Part shown: piece by piece, positions 60,901 through 64,000 of the stretch
Position numbering within the stretch: the stretch's first letter is position 1
Layout: each line of letters opens with the position of its first letter
From: Manduca sexta
Lineage: Eukaryota; Arthropoda; Insecta; Lepidoptera; Sphingidae
Reading direction: 5' to 3'
Assembly (NCBI RefSeq): GCF_014839805.1
Contig: NC_051115.1
Location: 5,330,600 to 5,394,599, forward strand
DNA: 64,000 nt
Program-made: the position numbers and the translations under genes
Notes under the pieces: model-generated
What the model was told of the DNA's origin: nothing
Database searches by the model: none
The model's input: only the letters and a program-made list of their open reading frames with translations

Positions 60901-63825
60901 TGTAATAAACACGACACGACTCTAGTTTTATTGTGATTGGTTGATGAACTAACACGTGACGCATTGTTCTCTCGGCCAATCACAAACATCGAAGTTAAAC
61001 GACATCGACTTACTCATTTTTAATTAATTTCTTATTCTTATATACTAGCGACCCGCCCCGGCTTCGCACGGGTGCAATGCTGATACTAAATACACTACAG
61101 AAAAACTGTGAACGTTGTATATAAAAACATAGCGGCCCGCTCTGGCTTCGCACGGGTATAACAAAATAACAGAATTTCTCCACTATTTAATGGATGTTAT
61201 TATACATATAAACCTTCCTCTTGAATCACTCTATCTATTAAAAAACCGCATCAAAATCCGTTGCGTAGTTTTAAAGATTTAAGCTTATAAAGGGACATAG
61301 GGACAGAGAAAGCGACTTTGTTTTATACTATGTAGTGATGATATTATATTACCTACTTATGCAGATACACCTTCCTAATAATCTTGGTGTCGCTTATGCT
61401 TTAGAACCGCCGATATAAATACTCACGTGTTCTTACAGACGTGGTTGCATTGCCTGCATGTGAACTTAAGTCGATGACTTTTTAGATGTCGGTTGAGATC
61501 CCGTTTGTCTTTGTACCGGATTTTACACACATCGCATACGGCAGCGCCTCGACTCTGGCAAGAGAAGGCGTGAGGGCAATAGCGTGTTTTTTATTAAAAT
61601 GGCGTCAGGACAAGAACGGTATATATAGGCGGTGGAAAGGTTAATTGACGTAAGCAACATTTTTTTCGAAAAAATTTAAATAGCTTAAAAAATGTAGAAT
61701 AAAGTGCTGTTTTTAAATATGTATGAAACTAACATACACATATACACAACATCACGCATTTATCACCGAAGGGGTATGTAGACGCGCAACCTAGGCACCT
61801 ATTTTCGCCAATAGTGCTCTGTCTCAGGATGTGATACGAGCCTATCGCCATATCGGGCACAAATTCCAGACTCCGGGCTGATATTGAGCAGAAAAACCCA
61901 AATATCATTTTGGCCGTCTCAGGATTCGAACCTGAGAGTGCTGTCATACCGCGCATGCAGTACAATTACGCCACCGAGGCAGTCATGAAACTTAGGGTTG
62001 CAAAAAATGTCGTTTAAGTCAATTACCCTTTCAACCGACGATATGTATCATTAAAAGCATTACTTTTCAAAGTGGAGGGCGCTATCCGTAGGAAGAGCGA
62101 AGGACCAGCGTGATTTCATCAATTGCTATGGCTCGGGAACACTACCTACTTTTATTATGATATGTTTTTTTCTGTACCCCAGACAACATAGGTATTTATT
62201 AGGCTTTTTTGTGAGGGCCTGCGAGGTCACGCAGAGCCCCCATATTGTAAAAAAAAATGCCATTAAAAAGTACATGAAGGGACGGGGGTACAAATAATGG
62301 ATATATAACTTTCGAGAATTAGCGTGCCTCCAAAAAGAAATGACATAAAAGGCCTGGGTATATTTTTCATGTACTGTTAATCAATTAATGTGTAAAAATG
62401 TAACAAAAAACCTTATATCAAACTTTCGCATTTAATATTTAATATAAGAAGAATTGAATTCAAGCGATGGACAATTAAACAGGCCTATACCATAATGTAA
62501 TTGTAGTACTGGCTGGTAAGTTTTTGTTTAATGTTTTTTTTTAGTGAAATGTCAGTTTATAAATAAATGGATTTCAAGTGAACCAACTGAATATTATTTC
62601 CTGTTTTTCTAATATTCTACAGTAATAACTATAAATTTCTCACCACATCATGCCATGACAAATTATGTTTTGTCAAATTTGCTTCATCCATAAACCCTTT
62701 GAAGCAATCTCCACATCTGTATGGGTAATTAAACCCATCTCTCCTCTCCTTAATATCTTGAACCTGCTCCTCTTTACTCAATACTTTAATATCACAGTCA
62801 AATATCCTTTGAAAGTTGGTCATGTTTTCTTTAGTTTCAAAATATCGTCCTTTTTGCTTAAACCTTACGGGTTCATCATTTTTTTCTTTTTCCTCTGATT
62901 CCATTTTTAAAATTCTTTTACTTTTTTTAATTTTTTCTTTATGTTTCTTTTTCTTTACTTTTGGTGGATCTACTATGTCCGTATTGATTTCTAGTTTTAT
63001 TTCTTCTTCAGGTATTACATCTGTCTCAGTTTTGACTGACGGACTGTCAGTTTTGCAGTCAAGCATGACCTCTAGTATGCTAGGTTCAGGCTCAGGGTAT
63101 TCTGTGATGTACATTTCCGATTTTTTATATGGATGTGTTTGATTTACCTGGAATTTTATTTTATATATGGGAGGAAATGAATAAAATAATGAACCTAGTA
63201 ATAATGATTTGCTAACAGTGGAATATATTTAATATCTGCCCTAGTGGGTAATGTGTGTCACATTCCGGGTTCAGCCTGTGTACTCTAAGATGCTGAATTG
63301 TGTTGACTGGTGTAATCATCTCTCATCAGCCAACACTATTTGGATTCCACAGCGCTTACCATTAGGTGTAGTGAGGTCACTATGCTACGCCTGTACTATA
63401 AAAGTTATATTACCATATTATGTCCCGTTGCACTTTCTAGTAAAATCTTTGTATCTCTGCATCTATTTCTAAAAGCTGCATATTTGAGGAGTAAAGTTGA
63501 GCATATGTAGCAAAGACTTGAAGATGTGTCTGGGGGTATCTGGAAAGAAAAAATGAATTAGTTTTTTTTTTAAACTGCAAAGCATCGTTTACACTATAAC
63601 CTTGCGATATTTGATGTTAAAATCCAATGATACTTTGTAATAATTTATTTAAATTTGCTAGGCTTTTGTTGCTATTAAATATACGATTCAATTAAAAATA
63701 CGAACCGTACATCCAATAAGAAGTTGGTACGCCTCAACAAGATGATATTCCTGCATATTATATAGTTTCTGTGTGCCAAGGCATCCAAGGCAAATAGGCC
63801 GATCTTTTCTTATTGTATTCTCCAT
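54946..63825 (-). CDS. ZAD-E: ZAD/C2H2 zinc-finger protein
   Basis: Exons in gene order: 63825-63706, 63539-63414, 63147-62644, 61554-61427, 60879-60805, 60558-60429, 58630-58427, 57639-57523, 56614-56513, 55935-55840, 55023-54946; 559 residues, phases consistent. The ZAD begins MENTIRKDRPICLGCLGT, so the usual CRxC Arg is Leu; the second Cys pair is CYIC. Exon 3 is an acidic then very Lys-rich linker (KVKKKKHKEKIKKSKR), ending with YFETKENMTNF, LSKEEQ and finger CGDCFKGF...HDV. Fingers then: CDVCKIRY, CRQCNHVC, CDHCGKTY, CELCGESF, the C2HC-type CSKCNTQF, CVHCGEGF, CVKCNKTF, CELCGKAL, CPHCPKSF, CKLCPKTF. The last exon has VHTG then a basic tail (RRKKKVPYVI) and no finger. Weak donors: GTTCGT after exon 1 and GTACTC after 56513, the latter with a MITE starting about 10 bp into the intron. 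Confidence 0.9.
56371..56505. mobile_element. GGGGCCGTT MITE, internally deleted, next to a splice donor
   Basis: 135 bp; ends GGGGCCGTTTAAGTATTACG and CGTAATACTTGAAAGGCCCC. Its edge is 8 bp from the last base of ZAD-E exon 56614-56513, so it forms the intron from about +7. Confidence 0.85.
56664..56691. promoter_or_regulatory. TCAAGGTCA motifs (FTZ-F1/ERR type), cluster 1
   Basis: Exact TCAAGGTCA at 56664-56672 and 56683-56691, with weaker AGGTCA-like copies on both sides, in the ZAD-E intron close to exon 56614-56513. TCAAGGTCA is the known monomer site of FTZ-F1 and ERR nuclear receptors. It may equally be a chance tandem repeat. Confidence 0.4.
56761..57101. mobile_element. MITE with TATACAC ends
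   Basis: Inverted ends TATACACTGTGATTTTATAG and CTATAAAATCACGGTGTATA, about 340 bp, AT-rich. It sits inside the AAGGTCA-rich tract. Confidence 0.75.
57113..57127. promoter_or_regulatory. TCAAGGTCA motifs, cluster 2
   Basis: CCAAGGTCA at 57113 overlapping TCAAGGTCA at 57119-57127, just outside the MITE. Confidence 0.4.
57197..57465 (-). mobile_element. SINE family A, nearly complete
   Basis: TATCAGAGTCTCCTCTACTA to CCCAACTAGGCTATCACC. Also splits the AAGGTCA-rich tract in the ZAD-E intron. Confidence 0.8.
57490..57517. promoter_or_regulatory. TCAAGGTCA motifs, cluster 3
   Basis: Three exact copies at 57490, 57503 and 57509, ending at the +6 position of the donor after ZAD-E exon 57639-57523. 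On the coding strand they read TGACCTTGA. Confidence 0.45.
57705..57880 (+). mobile_element. Unclassified three-copy repeat, copy 3
   Basis: GAGACTTTCCCGCCTTTACA to GATAGGGAGGAGTTGGAAAT, 65 bp from a ZAD-E exon. Confidence 0.6.
59158..59365 (+). mobile_element. LINE 3' tail (CACCTGATGGTAAGTGG family)
   Basis: CTCCACTACACCTGATGGTA to TATCCGGGCTGATATAAAAT, nearly complete. Confidence 0.65.
59530..60012. mobile_element. MITE with GCTTGCCAAGGCTTGACAAG ends
   Basis: Left AGGTGCCTTTCCATGCTTGC and right GCAAGCATGGAAATGCACCT are inverted, about 480 bp, with internal GTCCACAA/TTGTGGAC copies. TAA on both sides fits the TWA target of PIF/Harbinger-type elements, but the class is not proven. ZAD-E intron. 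Confidence 0.65.
60134..60402 (-). mobile_element. LINE-like 3' tail, family D
   Basis: TTGAATGACGAGACGAGCTT to ATGGGAGACCTACCAGT, 27 bp from the donor of ZAD-E exon 60558-60429. Confidence 0.65.
60655..60732. repeat. Hairpin with about 32-bp arms
   Basis: TTGTATTTGGGGTCTGCGTA and TACGCAGGCCCCAAATACAA pair with one mismatch around TACTATTCAAGAA. ZAD-E intron. Confidence 0.8.
61045..61345 (+). mobile_element. Dispersed repeat with GGCTTCGCACGGG motif
   Basis: CTAGCGACCCGCCCCGGCTT, a second GGCTTCGCACGGGTATAAC, then CATCAAAATCCGTTGCGTAG and GACTTTGTTTTATACTATGT. A LINE-associated repeat common in insects; class not settled. Confidence 0.6.
61738..61985 (-). mobile_element. SINE family B, full-length
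   Basis: The minus strand starts CTGCCTCGGTGGCGTAATTG and has GGTTCGAATCC; ends near CCCTTCGGTGATAAATGCG. ZAD-E intron. Confidence 0.75.
63285..63385 (-). mobile_element. LINE 3' tail fragment (CACCTGATGGTAAGTGG family)
   Basis: GTGTAATCATCTCTCATCAG and GCTTACCATTAGGTGTAGTG, near ZAD-E exon 63539-63414. Confidence 0.5.
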
Positions 63826-64000
63826 TATTTAATTTATTATTTAGATAAAAATGGGCAATATTTACAATCCAATAACATTGGAACTTTGTTTTTAAATCGG
63901 GGTTTAGGGATGCGCAATTTTTGTTGATGTCAGTTGTCACTTGCTTAGTCGATTATTAGGATCGATTCTCAATATTCTTATCCATATTTACATGGTTTGT
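63826..64000. promoter_or_regulatory. 5' flank of ZAD-E
   Basis: Only 175 bp are visible upstream of the start codon. AT-rich; no clear TATA box or recognised motif. Confidence 0.35.

Overview
The window is genomic DNA of an insect, almost certainly a moth or butterfly (Lepidoptera). The reasons are AT-rich non-coding DNA with GT-AG introns, a very high load of short interspersed elements of lepidopteran type (two tRNA-derived SINE families, LINE 3' tails, many MITEs), and multi-exon genes for ZAD-type C2H2 zinc-finger proteins, a class that expanded greatly in insects. No prokaryotic, organellar or viral genes are visible.

I reconstruct five protein-coding genes, all related C2H2 zinc-finger genes, by joining exons on splice signals and reading phase. 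(1) ZAD-A, plus strand, 1356-9812; its first exon lies upstream of the window. (2) ZAD-B, minus, 25338-14838. (3) ZNF-C, plus, 25819-34228; no ZAD domain, and head-to-head with ZAD-B across 480 bp. (4) ZAD-D, minus, 52521-42276. (5) ZAD-E, minus, 63825-54946. In A, C, D and E the exon sum is an exact multiple of three. ZAD-B closes except for one junction (exon 2 to 3), which is two bases short. The four ZAD genes share a module order: ZAD domain split over two exons, acidic/basic linker, a conserved pre-finger block with the first finger, a finger pair, further fingers including a C2HC-type one, then short phase-0 exons of 102 and 96 nt that carry TGE(K/R)P-linked fingers. ZAD-D and ZAD-E lack the last finger found in A, B and C. 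The family role (known for ZAD-C2H2 proteins, not shown here) is nuclear DNA binding, with ZAD-mediated dimerisation.

Between and inside the genes the DNA is almost wholly transposon debris and tandem repeats. 1-1355: AT-rich sequence upstream of the first exon seen. 9813-14837: tail-to-tail spacer with a hAT MITE, LINE tails and a second MITE. 25339-25818: bidirectional promoter with ETS-like and YY1-like motifs. 34229-42275: 8 kb of MITEs, a long inverted-repeat element carrying two TTAA-flanked insertions, a 21-bp satellite and a MITE pair. 52522-54945: spacer with an E2F-like motif upstream of ZAD-D. Several introns hold notable tandem arrays: a 28-bp array of splice-donor-like units at 3.7-4.0 kb, a 20-bp array at 3.0-3.3 kb, and TCAAGGTCA motifs at 56.6-57.5 kb.

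The most interesting points are the evolution of this gene cluster (intron re-partitioning in ZAD-B, finger loss in D and E, loss of ZAD in C, a conserved block in front of finger 1) and the way transposons touch splice and polyadenylation signals. I found no CRISPR array, real tRNA or rRNA gene, or non-zinc-finger host gene.
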